Positions 39,679 to 47,788 are shown, numbered from the stretch's first letter. The stretch: 64,000 bases of DNA from Caballeronia sp. SBC1 (GCF_011493005.1 NZ_CP049156.1:1488001-1552000), one strand, 5' to 3'. The notes: a model not told the origin generated them from the sequence alone. A program made the numbers and translations.

Positions 39679-39692
39679 AATGTTATAACATT
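39679..39692. promoter_or_regulatory. Zur-like operator
   Basis: AATGTTATAACATT is a perfect 14-bp palindrome matching the core of proteobacterial Zur boxes (ATGTTATANNATAACAT type). It lies 37 bases before the truncated COG0523 gene and about 200 bases before the divergent TonB-dependent receptor, so it could control both with zinc. Confidence 0.65.
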
Positions 39693-39729
39693 CGCTATCA
39701 ATTGTGCGAGAACTTTTTGGACGGAAAGA

Positions 39730-39886
39730 ATGAACAAGCTGCCCGTAACTGTTTTGTCAGGCTTCCTGGGAGCAGGAAAGACCACGTTACTCAACCACAT
39801 CCTGAACAATCGGGAGGGCAGGCGCGTGGCAGCGACTCGCGGACCCGTTTCCCGTGTGGGATCACGACGCTCAGAGCGCGGAATAA
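39730..39886 (+). pseudogene. COG0523 (CobW/ZigA-type) GTPase, internally deleted
   Basis: The frame begins as an intact G3E GTPase ([33 protein letters not shown]; Walker [10 protein letters not shown]). After about 33 codons it switches abruptly. From 39827, in another frame, [19 protein letters not shown] and a TAA at 39884-39886 follow, which is the typical C-terminal end of the same family. About 350 residues are therefore missing, by an internal, frame-disrupting deletion. The promoter-side Zur-like palindrome remains. COG0523 proteins of this kind are zinc-starvation metallochaperones. Confidence 0.85.
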
Positions 39887-39927
39887 ACCGCTGCCCGAGT
39901 TGCAATTAGCCTTAGGGCGTTGAAGCG

Positions 39928-40707
39928 TCAGCTGCCGCACGAGGGCAGTTCCGCCACCTGCAGCACTTCCCCCGTTGCTCCGCGCTCGACGAAGGCCACC
40001 ACGCCTTCGTGGCCATCGGCCGATGCGTAGTCGCCGGTGATCAACGCGCGTCCATCGACTATTCGAACCGGTCCGATCCAGCGACGCACCACACGGTCAT
40101 GATGCAACGTCGCACCGCTGTTTTCGCCGCCTTTCACCGCACTGACGAGTTGGTTTTCATACACGGCGGCGTACGCGACCGCGTCGTCGGGAAGGTCCTT
40201 GCGAGCGGTGAATGCAGCGTCGAATACGACGTGACCGGGCGCGGAAGGATGGCCGTCAATGTGGATATCGGCGAGTGGGGCTTCGTTATTTAACTGCTGA
40301 ATGCGGGACTCGAAGCTCGCGTCGTTTGACCAGCTACGCAACTCGCGGCCGCCTACGAAAATCTCTGGCGTGTACACCACGTGGCCGCCGCCCGTGTAGG
40401 TCAGTTGCTGCTGGCGCGTGGTGAACGCGGGTTGCGCAAAGCGATCCTTCCATGCCCAACTATCCCAGTAGTCCACATGCAGCGCCAGCGGTACGATGGT
40501 GTTGGTCTTGCGAGCATGATCGAGTTCGCTCAACCAGTTGTCCGCTGGCGGGCAACTGTTGCAACCCTCGCTCGTATAGAGTTCGACGAGCGCGGCGCGA
40601 TGCTCGGGGCTCGATGCACTACATGCGTTCGCGGAAGCGGCGCTGGCCGTGGCGGCGCAGAAGGCAACGAGTAGCGTGACAAGTGACAGGATCGATGAAG
40701 CACGCAT
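39928..40707 (-). CDS. DUF1223 exported thioredoxin-like protein
   Basis: A 259-residue secreted protein: signal peptide about 1-27, then the DUF1223 domain with a thioredoxin-fold start VELYTSEGCNSCPPADNWLSEL (CNSC, a CxxC pair at about 50-53). Later come VPLALHVDYWDSWAWKDRFA and YTPEIFVGGRELRSW. Function is unknown; the CxxC suggests thiol redox work in the periplasm. It is preceded by a perfect GTAACC-N16-CGAA site (40898-40873) in its own direction, about 165 bases before the ATG, tying it to the SigF regulon described below. Confidence 0.9.
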   Translation of the reverse strand: MRASSILSLVTLLVAFCAATASAASANACSASSPEHRAALVELYTSEGCNSCPPADNWLSELDHARKTNTIVPLALHVDYWDSWAWKDRFAQPAFTTRQQQLTYTGGGHVVYTPEIFVGGRELRSWSNDASFESRIQQLNNEAPLADIHIDGHPSAPGHVVFDAAFTARKDLPDDAVAYAAVYENQLVSAVKGGENSGATLHHDRVVRRWIGPVRIVDGRALITGDYASADGHEGVVAFVERGATGEVLQVAELPSCGS

Positions 40708-40872
40708 GACGGACTCCGAAGGTGAAAAGTAGGATGCCGTTGACCGGGAAGCGGCTTGGCACGACCGCGGTCACAGGCCTTCATCGTCAAGGTTGACGAG
40801 TATCTGAATTTGTCCGCGAGCAAAGTCTGGCTGGCGAATGTCTGATCAAGAAGTCGCCTAGCCTGATAGTTA

Positions 40873-40898
40873 TTTCGGCGATCCGTAAAAACCGGTTA
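40873..40898 (-). promoter_or_regulatory. SigF-type ECF promoter for DUF1223 gene
   Basis: Reading on the - strand, GTAACC (40898-40893), 16 bases, CGAA (40876-40873). Perfect match to the -35/-10 reported for SigF-type ECF sigma factors. It faces the DUF1223 gene. Confidence 0.8.
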
Positions 40899-41045
40899 CA
40901 GCTAGCGTGAAATTGCCTCGAAGCATCCGTTTACCCCTATGAAACGTATATAGCACTGCTGTGAGAAGAATTTCCTCAGATAAGCCAAACCCCAAGCGTA
41001 CGGGGCCGGCGCACCGAAGATGCACGGGAGTCTCGGCTCACGCGT

Positions 41046-41071
41046 GTAACCGTATCGGAAGCGCAACCGAA
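41046..41071 (+). promoter_or_regulatory. SigF-type ECF promoter for MFS exporter
   Basis: GTAACC (41046-41051), 16 bases, CGAA (41068-41071). Faces the MFS gene, leaving a leader of about 140 bases. Confidence 0.8.
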
Positions 41072-41218
41072 CTACCGACATCACGCCCGCTGCTAGCCAT
41101 CCTGCACGTCATGACTTCACTTGTGCACGCGCGCGGCCTCAGGCAGGCTAAGTAAGCGGAAGCCACCAAGCCATAGGCTCCGCACAGCAGCAGTTCCCCA
41201 CAGCATCAGGAGGACGCC

Positions 41219-42811
41219 ATGACCCCGGACATCGCTGCACCTATTGAAGCCGGACAGTTGCTGCCGTTCCGCGAGTCGGTATTGGCGATGCTTGGCGTAT
41301 CGTTTGTAGCAATGCTGGTCGCCCTCGATCAGACGATTGTGGGGACAGCGTTGCCGCGTATCGTCGCTGATCTCAAGGGGTTTGACTTGTATGCGTGGGT
41401 GGCTACGTCGTACATGCTGACATCGGTCATCACGATCCCGATCTTCGGGCGCTTAGGCGACCTGTTTGGCCGCAAGCCGTTTTTAATGGCCGCGATTATT
41501 CTCTTCACCATCGCGTCTGTCATGTGCGGCATGGCGGCCAATATGCTGTTCCTCGTGATCGCGCGCGGCTTGCAAGGGATTGGCGGCGGCATCCTGGTGG
41601 GCACGATGTTCGCCACCGTCGCCGATCTTTTCCCCGACCCGAAGCTTCGCCTTCGCTGGCTGGTGTTCGTCAGTTCGGCGTTTGCTTTGGCGAATATCGT
41701 TGGTCCGACGCTAGGCGGTGTGCTGACCCAGTACGGCGGATGGCGGCTCGTGTTTTTCGTCAACCTGCCGGTGGGCATTGTCTCGTTGTTCTTCGTCCGC
41801 GCTTTCCTGCCGCATCTCCGGCGGCCGCGTTCAGCCGCCCCCGTGAAACTGGACTGGGTTGGCGCGCTGGTGCTGGCGTCCACATTCGGCGGGCTTCAAC
41901 TGCTGATTGAATGGGTGCCGAATGAGGGCATCACACCCGTGACCTGTGCATTGGGTTTCCTCACCTTGGCCGGCGCAGCGGTGCTGCTGTTCTGGGAAAA
42001 GCGCATGCTTTACCCGATCATTCCCGTCGATATGCTCGTGGATCGAAAACTCGCGGCCTTGTTCGCGATGGCCGTACTTGGTGGTTTCTCGCTCTTCTCG
42101 CTGGTCTTCTACGTGCCCTTGCTGTTCCAGGGCGGCTTTGCGATGTCGCCGCATGATTCGGGCATGCTCATTACGCCGCTTCTGCTGGGGACGACCGTGG
42201 GCAGCGTGGTGAATAACCGCATCGTCACGCGCATCAGGCATGCGAATGGTGTGATGTATATCGGCTTTGCGCTGTTTGCGTGTGCCGCGCTTTGTCTCGT
42301 CGCGATCACCGGGGCTGTGCCTCACCTCGTGTGGATGGCATGCATGGGATTCAGCGGTATCGGACTCGGTCTGGTCGTGTCGAACCTCACGCTTTTTTCG
42401 CAGCAACTTGTCGCTCGCGATCATCTGGGCGCCGCGACGGCACTGCTTCAATCGCTGCGATTGTTTGGCGGCATGCTTGGGACGGCAATGACAGGCGCGT
42501 TGCTCGGCCACCTCTATACGAGCGGCGTGCATCGGTCGCTGGATACGTATCAGGCGACGCAATGGTTCAAGTCATTCGCGAGTCCTGAGCTTCTGATCGA
42601 TCGTGCGGAACAGGCGGCGCTGATCGGTCGCCTGATCATGGCGGGTCATGCCGGCGACGCGATGATGCAATCGGCGCGCGGTGCGTTGATTGAATCGATA
42701 CACGTGGGACTAGGGCTGGCGGCCGCAGCAGCGATCGTGGGACTTTGCCTTGCGTGGTTCGTGCCGCCAGTGCGGGTTGATCGCCTGGATACGGGGACGC
42801 GCAGCCGTTGA
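41219..42811 (+). CDS. MFS drug exporter, DHA2 family (14 TM)
   Basis: A 530-residue proton-coupled multidrug exporter of the DHA2 (EmrB/QacA-like) family with about 14 transmembrane helices. Motif D1 LDQTIVGTALPRIVADL (about 37-53), motif A GRLGDLFGRKP (about 80-90), and motif C-like ALANIVGPTLGGVLTQYGGWRLVFFVNLPVG. The ribosome site is AGGAGG before ATG 41219. A SigF-type promoter upstream suggests it is induced together with the methionine-sulfoxide defence genes, perhaps to export a reactive or toxic compound. Substrate is unknown. Confidence 0.92.
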   Translation: MTPDIAAPIEAGQLLPFRESVLAMLGVSFVAMLVALDQTIVGTALPRIVADLKGFDLYAWVATSYMLTSVITIPIFGRLGDLFGRKPFLMAAIILFTIASVMCGMAANMLFLVIARGLQGIGGGILVGTMFATVADLFPDPKLRLRWLVFVSSAFALANIVGPTLGGVLTQYGGWRLVFFVNLPVGIVSLFFVRAFLPHLRRPRSAAPVKLDWVGALVLASTFGGLQLLIEWVPNEGITPVTCALGFLTLAGAAVLLFWEKRMLYPIIPVDMLVDRKLAALFAMAVLGGFSLFSLVFYVPLLFQGGFAMSPHDSGMLITPLLLGTTVGSVVNNRIVTRIRHANGVMYIGFALFACAALCLVAITGAVPHLVWMACMGFSGIGLGLVVSNLTLFSQQLVARDHLGAATALLQSLRLFGGMLGTAMTGALLGHLYTSGVHRSLDTYQATQWFKSFASPELLIDRAEQAALIGRLIMAGHAGDAMMQSARGALIESIHVGLGLAAAAAIVGLCLAWFVPPVRVDRLDTGTRSR

Positions 42812-42855
42812 AGCGATGGCCTGGCTGACGTCCACGACGACCCCCGGTTCAGGTC

Positions 42856-43497
42856 TCACCACCGTAGCACTCTGGGTCCCAGCAAACCACCCAGCACCGT
42901 TGGCACCGCCATGCCCAGCACATACCACACGCCCCAGAACGGCACGGTCATCTCCACGCAATAGAGCGTATAAACGAGCACCGCTTGCGCGCCGCTTAGC
43001 AGGCCGGCTGCCGCGCCCGCGATAACCGGTCGAGTCGGCGCCAGCCCTTTCATGGCCCAGAACACGGCGACAAATGTGGGTGCTGACAAGATCACGATAT
43101 TCATCGTGCAGACTTGCCAGGTCTTGCCAAGTACAAGCTGAAGCCGCAGCGTTGGCGGAGCGGCAACAATCACAACTAGCGCCGTCAGCCAGATCAGCAC
43201 GAGTGGAATGGCGAGCGCGACCCAGGCCATTGCCATATCAGCGCCTGGACGTGACAGCCGCATCGCGACGAAAAGCGATGCGCCTACGACTGCGAGCGGG
43301 AACGCAACCTTCAACCAGAAGAGGGGAGTAGTCAGCATTTGCGGCATGTCGCCGCGCACGCCGTAGATCGCGACGACCATGCAGGCGGCGCCAGTCAATC
43401 CGAAGAATAGTGCCGTTGCAAAGCGTCGTGCGATCACATGCGGAGGGGTCGGGACGATGCCTGTTGCAAGCATCGATACGAACTCGCTGGTTTTCAT
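42856..43497 (-). CDS. NrsF-family (DUF1109) anti-sigma factor, second copy
   Basis: A 213-residue membrane protein of the NrsF/DUF1109 family, anti-sigma factors of SigF. About six transmembrane helices fill the protein. It is gaplessly alignable with the neighbouring copy, both starting MKT and ending LRW. C130 and C180 fall at the positions of the two cysteines reported as needed in the Caulobacter protein. ATG 43497 has a CGGAG ribosome site; the longer frame to 43524 adds MSFLISGVV. A separate SigF-type promoter (43618-43593) lies ahead, so this copy can be expressed apart from sigF. Confidence 0.9.
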   Translation of the reverse strand: MKTSEFVSMLATGIVPTPPHVIARRFATALFFGLTGAACMVVAIYGVRGDMPQMLTTPLFWLKVAFPLAVVGASLFVAMRLSRPGADMAMAWVALAIPLVLIWLTALVVIVAAPPTLRLQLVLGKTWQVCTMNIVILSAPTFVAVFWAMKGLAPTRPVIAGAAAGLLSGAQAVLVYTLYCVEMTVPFWGVWYVLGMAVPTVLGGLLGPRVLRW

Positions 43498-43592
43498 GAC
43501 CACTCCGCTGATGAGAAACGACATCGAAACGACAATGAAGCGACAACGCTGCTAGCCGTTAAGCAGCGTCATGCGCCATCGCATGATTTCTA

Positions 43593-43618
43593 TTCGTTTC
43601 GCGGAGTGGCCGGGTTAC
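43593..43618 (-). promoter_or_regulatory. SigF-type ECF promoter before second nrsF copy
   Basis: On the - strand GTAACC (43618-43613), 16 bases, CGAA (43596-43593), in the gap between the two nrsF paralogues and about 95 bases before the second ATG. Confidence 0.78.
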
Positions 43619-43661
43619 GCCCGAGCGATAATTTTTACCCGCAGCCTTGCTTCAGCCTTAC

Positions 43662-44303
43662 TTACCAGCGCAAGAAACGCGGCCCAAGCAAGGCGCCGAT
43701 CAGCGTGGCAAGCGTCATGCCGAGCAGGTACCAGACGGCCCAGAACGCGACGCTCATCTCGGGGCAGTGGAAGCAATACGCCATCGTCGCGATCGTGCCC
43801 GCGAGCATGCCACCCGCTGCCCCGGCGAGCCTTAGCCGGGTTGGCGCGAGTCCGCGGATTGCCCAGAACACAGCGACAAACGCCGGCACCGACAACAGCA
43901 GGATATTGAATGGGCACGTACGCCACGTGTGGCCCATGACAAGCGGCAAACGTGCGTCGGGCGAGGCGAGACACAATACCGCCACTGCCGCGCTCCATAC
44001 AACGAGCACGGGCACCGCAGGCATTGCCCAGAATTTGGCCGTGGTCGTCCCGGGCCGCGACAGCCTCACCGCCAGGAACAACGCCGTTGCGGCGAGCGAT
44101 GTTGGAAACGCGAACCTGGCCCAGAAAATAGGCGTGCGCGAGACTTCGGCGATGTCCGGCCGTACGCCAAAAATCACCGCCATCAGCACGAGCGCGCCAA
44201 GGCCACCCAGTACAATTGCACGTCCGAAGCGGCGCGTGGACACGCGTGGGTCGACCGGCGTTACGCCAGTCGATAGAAGCGAAATCAGGTCCTCGGTTTT
44301 CAT
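43662..44303 (-). CDS. nrsF: NrsF-family (DUF1109) anti-sigma factor, first copy
   Basis: A 213-residue, about six-helix membrane anti-sigma factor that should hold SigF inactive until a stress signal modifies it. C130 (TWRTC) and C180 (FHCPEM) match the conserved pair; extra cysteines occur at 111 and 177, absent from the second copy. The start overlaps the sigF stop by four bases, the classic sigma/anti-sigma coupling. Divergence from the second copy in the loops suggests different signal ranges or partner affinities, which is inference. Confidence 0.93.
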   Translation of the reverse strand: MKTEDLISLLSTGVTPVDPRVSTRRFGRAIVLGGLGALVLMAVIFGVRPDIAEVSRTPIFWARFAFPTSLAATALFLAVRLSRPGTTTAKFWAMPAVPVLVVWSAAVAVLCLASPDARLPLVMGHTWRTCPFNILLLSVPAFVAVFWAIRGLAPTRLRLAGAAGGMLAGTIATMAYCFHCPEMSVAFWAVWYLLGMTLATLIGALLGPRFLRW

Positions 44304-44845
44304 GCGGTGCCTCGAATCTTTGCTGCCAGTGCTTTCAGTCCGCGGTGGATGCCCACTTTGACGGCCGACTCCGACATCCCCGTGAGCGCCGCGGTCTCGG
44401 TCACGGAGAGCCCTTGAAGCTTCACGTGTACGATCGGCAGCCGGTGACGGTCGGGCAATTGTTCAAGCAGCTTGCCGACATCGCGTTTGGCATCGGCGGG
44501 TTCTTCGTCCGAGGTCGCGAAGATTTCCAACGCGTCGTCCAGCGGATCGTTCAATGCTTCGCGCCGCGATCTCGCGCGGAAAAAATCCATCAGCTTATAA
44601 CGTGCGATCCCATGCACCCAGGCGGTCAACGGCTCGTCCGGGCGATAAGTGTGGCGGCTGTTGTGCACGGCCAGCAGGATTTCCTGCACGACATCTTCTA
44701 TGTCGTCCTGCAGGTAATAAATGCGCTTTCTCAGGAAGCCGCGCAGATGTCCCGTCAAGTCGTCGAGGAACGACCGGTAGGCGACAGCGTCGCCATTCAG
44801 GCCGCGAATAAACAGGGCCCTCAACCGTTCTTCAACACCAGGCAC
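44300..44845 (-). CDS. sigF: ECF sigma factor, SigF type
   Basis: An ECF sigma factor: region 2 ([51 protein letters not shown]) and region 4 ([48 protein letters not shown]). The longest frame begins at ATG 44872, but that ATG lies inside the spacer of a perfect SigF-type promoter (44888-44863), so the transcript would start after it. The next usable start is GTG 44845, giving about 181 residues and the usual short lead into [15 protein letters not shown]. The promoter implies autoregulation. It is translationally coupled to nrsF. Confidence 0.92.
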   Translation of the reverse strand: MPGVEERLRALFIRGLNGDAVAYRSFLDDLTGHLRGFLRKRIYYLQDDIEDVVQEILLAVHNSRHTYRPDEPLTAWVHGIARYKLMDFFRARSRREALNDPLDDALEIFATSDEEPADAKRDVGKLLEQLPDRHRLPIVHVKLQGLSVTETAALTGMSESAVKVGIHRGLKALAAKIRGTA

Positions 44846-44862
44846 AGAACCACTTTGTATTA

Positions 44863-44888
44863 TTCGCTTCATCGCGGGATCGGGTTAC
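44863..44888 (-). promoter_or_regulatory. SigF-type autoregulatory promoter of sigF-nrsF
   Basis: On the - strand GTAACC (44888-44883), 16 bases, CGAA (44866-44863). It overlaps the longest possible sigF start and sets the start codon choice. Confidence 0.8.
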
Positions 44889-45221
44889 AGCGCGCTTCAA
44901 ATAAATTGCGACGGTCGTGCCGACGAATGTCGGCGTTCCCGGCGCCGGGAATGAACACGGTTGTGGCGGCCATGCTACTGCAGGCATTTTGTAAAGTGGT
45001 AACGCGGGTCTTGCGGTGCGCGTGGTCAGTTGCTTCAGGTTCTGACGCCGGAGACTACCGCGATTCTAAGCCGCGCTGTAAGCCAATGCTTCGCGGCCGC
45101 TGCAGGCTACAGGTGCGGCATGCAAACGCGGCGCACCTATGTAGCACTGTTAGCGCAGACGACAAAGCGAGCGGATTGTGCAGGATCCGCTTGCTTCTGT
45201 CGATCGCGGGAGGGCTCTCGG
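44889..45221. other. Gap between sigF and glutathione transferase genes
   Basis: About 330 bases without a gene, lying upstream of sigF and downstream of the GST gene. No hairpin terminator or further SigF-type site was seen. Confidence 0.5.
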
Positions 45222-45926
45222 TTAGCGTGCGGTCTCGGGATAATTCGATGGGAACAGCGCACGCCGCGTCTCTTCGTCCACCTCACGCTTGAACGTAAGA
45301 TCGCGGCCCACCGCCCGCGCGCGTGCAACGGCGGGGCGCGCGCTGATAGCGTCGAAGAAACGGCTCAGGTTCGGGAATGCGGCAAGCGGCGCGTCGGTGG
45401 CCAACACTCGTGACGCGCGCTCCAGCCATCCCCACGCGGACATATCGACGATCGAATATTCGTCTCCCACGATGAACTCGCGTCCCGACAAGTGCTCGTC
45501 AAGCACACGATAGTGCCGTTCGATTTCCCGCCGGTACCGGTTGATCGCATAGGGAATCTTCTCGGGCGCGGCGTGCTGGAAGTGCACCGCCTGGCCGGAG
45601 AAGGGGCCGAGTCCGGAGCTGATAAAGAACAGCCACGAGAGCAGTTCGGGCCGGTCCGAGGGCTTACCCGCGAAACGCTGGGTCTTGTCGGCGAGGTATA
45701 GCAGGATCGCGCTGGAATCAAACACCCTTGCTTCGATTCCACCTGGACCGTCTGTATCGATGATGGCGGGCACCTTGCCGTTCGGATTGATGCTTCTGAA
45801 AGCCGGCAGATGCTGCTCGCCCTTGCTGGTGTCAACGGGGAACACTTCGTAGTCGAGTCCTGCTTCTTCGAGAAAGAGGGCGACTTTGGCGGGGTTCGGG
45901 GTCGGGTGAAAGTAAAAACGGATCAT
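45222..45926 (-). CDS. Glutathione S-transferase (YfcG/Ure2-like)
   Basis: A 234-residue cytosolic GST. Thioredoxin-like N-terminal domain (about 1-85): IRFYFHPTPNPAKVALFLEEAGLDYEV, NPNGKVPAI, the cis-proline, and FDSSAILLYLADK for glutathione binding. Helical C-terminal domain (about 95-220) with FIVGDEYSIVDMSAWGW. The pattern fits the Nu/YfcG class, which often has disulfide-bond reductase activity. It is divergent from a TetR regulator across 285 bases, its likely repressor. No SigF-type promoter precedes it. Confidence 0.9.
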   Translation of the reverse strand: MIRFYFHPTPNPAKVALFLEEAGLDYEVFPVDTSKGEQHLPAFRSINPNGKVPAIIDTDGPGGIEARVFDSSAILLYLADKTQRFAGKPSDRPELLSWLFFISSGLGPFSGQAVHFQHAAPEKIPYAINRYRREIERHYRVLDEHLSGREFIVGDEYSIVDMSAWGWLERASRVLATDAPLAAFPNLSRFFDAISARPAVARARAVGRDLTFKREVDEETRRALFPSNYPETAR

Positions 45927-46211
45927 CTCGTCCTTGGGTATTGAGTTGGGCCGCTTGCGGCTGGACTAGGCGGACGGCAGGAGCCCGCCTGGCGTCGTGC
46001 GCAGAAAGTGTAGGTCGTGACGGGCAGGGCGAAACAGGCGCGGCCATCCGGACACACCGCTGCGCAGCATTTGAAATGCATCTGTAAGACTCTGGCACCG
46101 CCGTCTTTACCGCCTGACGCGTTGTCATTTATGTTTTAGATCAATCGATTTAGAATATCGCAATGAAAACGGAATGGCAATATTGCCTCGCTCAAGGGAG
46201 TAACGGACTGC

Positions 46212-46811
46212 ATGCCACGGCCAAGAGAGTTCGACGAAGCCGCAGTGCTCGACGCCGCGGTCCTGTGTTTCTGGAACCGCGGGTACGAAGCTACGTCCGT
46301 TCGCGAACTGGCAGACAGCATGGGCATCACGGGCGCGAGCCTTTACAACGCGTTTGGTGACAAACACGCGCTATATGGAAAGGCGCTGGCTCACTACGTG
46401 TCGCGAAGCGTGGACGACCGTGTCCGGCGTTTTGAGGGGACGCTGTCGCCGCTTCAATCGATCAAGGCGTTCTTCGATGAGATCGTCCATCGCTCACTGA
46501 GTGACAAGGATCGCAAGGGTTGCATGCTGGTGAATTCGGCGCTGGAAATGGCGCCGCATGATCCAGAGTTTCAGCAAGTCGTGGCTGGCGTGCTGGTCAA
46601 GCTCGAAGCCTATTTCGGCCGCTGCGTGGCCGCAGGTCAGCAAACTGGCGAGATCTCTTCCGCGCAGCCTGCTGAAGACTTCGCGCGACTCTTGCTGGCG
46701 GTCTTGCTCGGCATTCGGGTGCTGGCGCGTAGCCGGCCGGAATCCGCGTTACTGGAGGGACTTTTGCGACCGGTACTCGCGTTGCTTAATGGACGGGCTT
46801 TTGTCGGATAA
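46212..46811 (+). CDS. TetR/AcrR-family regulator
   Basis: A 199-residue TetR repressor. N-terminal helix-turn-helix about 7-55 (FDEAAVLDAAVLCFWNRGYEATSVRELADSMGITGASLYNAFGDKHALY), a subgroup with CFW and CMLVNSALEMAPHD motifs often controlling oxidative or electrophile-response genes. ATG 46212 lies behind AGGGAG. The divergent GST is the likely target; the gap holds a palindromic AATCGATT (46143-46150) in an AT-rich patch that may be part of the operator. Confidence 0.92.
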   Translation: MPRPREFDEAAVLDAAVLCFWNRGYEATSVRELADSMGITGASLYNAFGDKHALYGKALAHYVSRSVDDRVRRFEGTLSPLQSIKAFFDEIVHRSLSDKDRKGCMLVNSALEMAPHDPEFQQVVAGVLVKLEAYFGRCVAAGQQTGEISSAQPAEDFARLLLAVLLGIRVLARSRPESALLEGLLRPVLALLNGRAFVG

Positions 46812-46911
46812 GAGAGCCGCCGCCATGGGAACGCTCTATCGCCTCGCTAACCTTTTCCAAGCGTCACGCCGCCGCTGCATCTGGTTGTTTGTAGCAAAAA
46901 AATACCTCGCT

Positions 46912-46937
46912 GTAACCGGCCAGTCTTCCGCGACGAA
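46912..46937 (+). promoter_or_regulatory. SigF-type promoter, distal, of the YedY1/mrpX operon
   Basis: GTAACC (46912-46917), 16 bases, CGAA (46934-46937). Confidence 0.78.
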
Positions 46938-47000
46938 CTAACTCACATAAGCGCATTGCATGAACGCCTTCGCGCTCATAAAAAAATTTCGTTAGTCGAT

Positions 47001-47026
47001 GTAACCCGCCACGCAGTCGAAACGAA
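47001..47026 (+). promoter_or_regulatory. SigF-type promoter, proximal, of the YedY1/mrpX operon
   Basis: GTAACC (47001-47006), 16 bases, CGAA (47023-47026), 89 bases downstream of the distal copy and about 135 bases before the first ATG. Confidence 0.8.
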
Positions 47027-47161
47027 TTAACTAACAACTAACGACCAGATTTTGAACGCCTCATTCGGACGATGAAGGAGCGGTTCAACCAAGCCGGTCA
47101 CACAAGATGTCTCTGGCGGCATTTTAGTCACCGCCAACGAAAGCAAGTCATGGAGGCCCAG

Positions 47162-47788
47162 ATGAACGCAACACATCAAGCGAGCCGCGTAAGCAGTTCT
47201 TCGCGGACCATTCAGCCCGCCTGGGTACGGATCTCACATTGGCTGAACGCGCTCGCAGCGATCCTGATGATGCTGTCGGGATGGCGGATCTACGATGCGT
47301 CGCCGGTATTCAAGGGTTTTGTGATTCCGCCGGGCATCACGCTGGGCGGATGGCTTGGCGGCGCGCTGCAATGGCATTTTGCGGCAATGTGGCTGCTGTT
47401 CTTCAACGGTCTTTTTTATCTCGCGATGAACGTTGTCACGGGCCGCATCAAGCGCAAGTTTTTTCCGCTCTCGCCACGCGCAATTTTGCATGACCTGGGC
47501 GAGGCGCTTAAGGGACATTTGTCGCATGCCGATCCGAGCAAATACAACGCAGTGCAGAAGTTCGCGTACCTGTTCGTGATGCTCGATATCACCGTGCTTA
47601 TCTTGTCCGGCCTTGCAATCTGGAAGTCGGTGCAGTTTCCGCTTCTGCGCGAACTGATGGGCGGTTATGACTTTGCACGCGTTGTGCACTTCTCGGCCAT
47701 GTCGCTGCTGGCGGCGTTCATTGTCGTGCATCTGGTCATGGTTTCACTGGTGCCGCGCTCGCTGCTGACGATGATTCGTGGCCGCTAA
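47162..47788 (+). CDS. Cytochrome b561-family membrane protein (YedZ1-like)
   Basis: A 208-residue four-helix cytochrome b related to b561 and hydrogenase b subunits. It probably hands electrons from the quinone pool to the next-encoded molybdoenzyme. Helices about 20-40, 65-90, 130-150 and 170-195; likely haem-ligand histidines in VRISHWLNALAA, LQWHFAAMW, ARVVHFSAMSL and IVVHLVMVSLVP. GGAGG at 47152-47156 sets ATG 47162, while the frame open to 47072 is not used. Preceded by two SigF-type promoters. Confidence 0.88.
   Translation: MNATHQASRVSSSSRTIQPAWVRISHWLNALAAILMMLSGWRIYDASPVFKGFVIPPGITLGGWLGGALQWHFAAMWLLFFNGLFYLAMNVVTGRIKRKFFPLSPRAILHDLGEALKGHLSHADPSKYNAVQKFAYLFVMLDITVLILSGLAIWKSVQFPLLRELMGGYDFARVVHFSAMSLLAAFIVVHLVMVSLVPRSLLTMIRGR

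Larger units (their letters stand above)
40708..41218. other. Divergent regulatory region DUF1223 / MFS exporter
   Basis: 511 bases without a gene. It carries two divergent SigF-type promoters (40873-40898 on the - strand, 41046-41071 on the + strand) about 150 bases apart. Nothing else was recognised. Confidence 0.7.
46812..47161. other. Regulatory region before the cytochrome b/YedY1/mrpX operon
   Basis: About 350 bases containing two tandem SigF-type promoters (46912-46937 and 47001-47026). The two 36-base blocks are similar beyond the core elements, including CTAAC tails, and may be a duplication. Confidence 0.7.
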
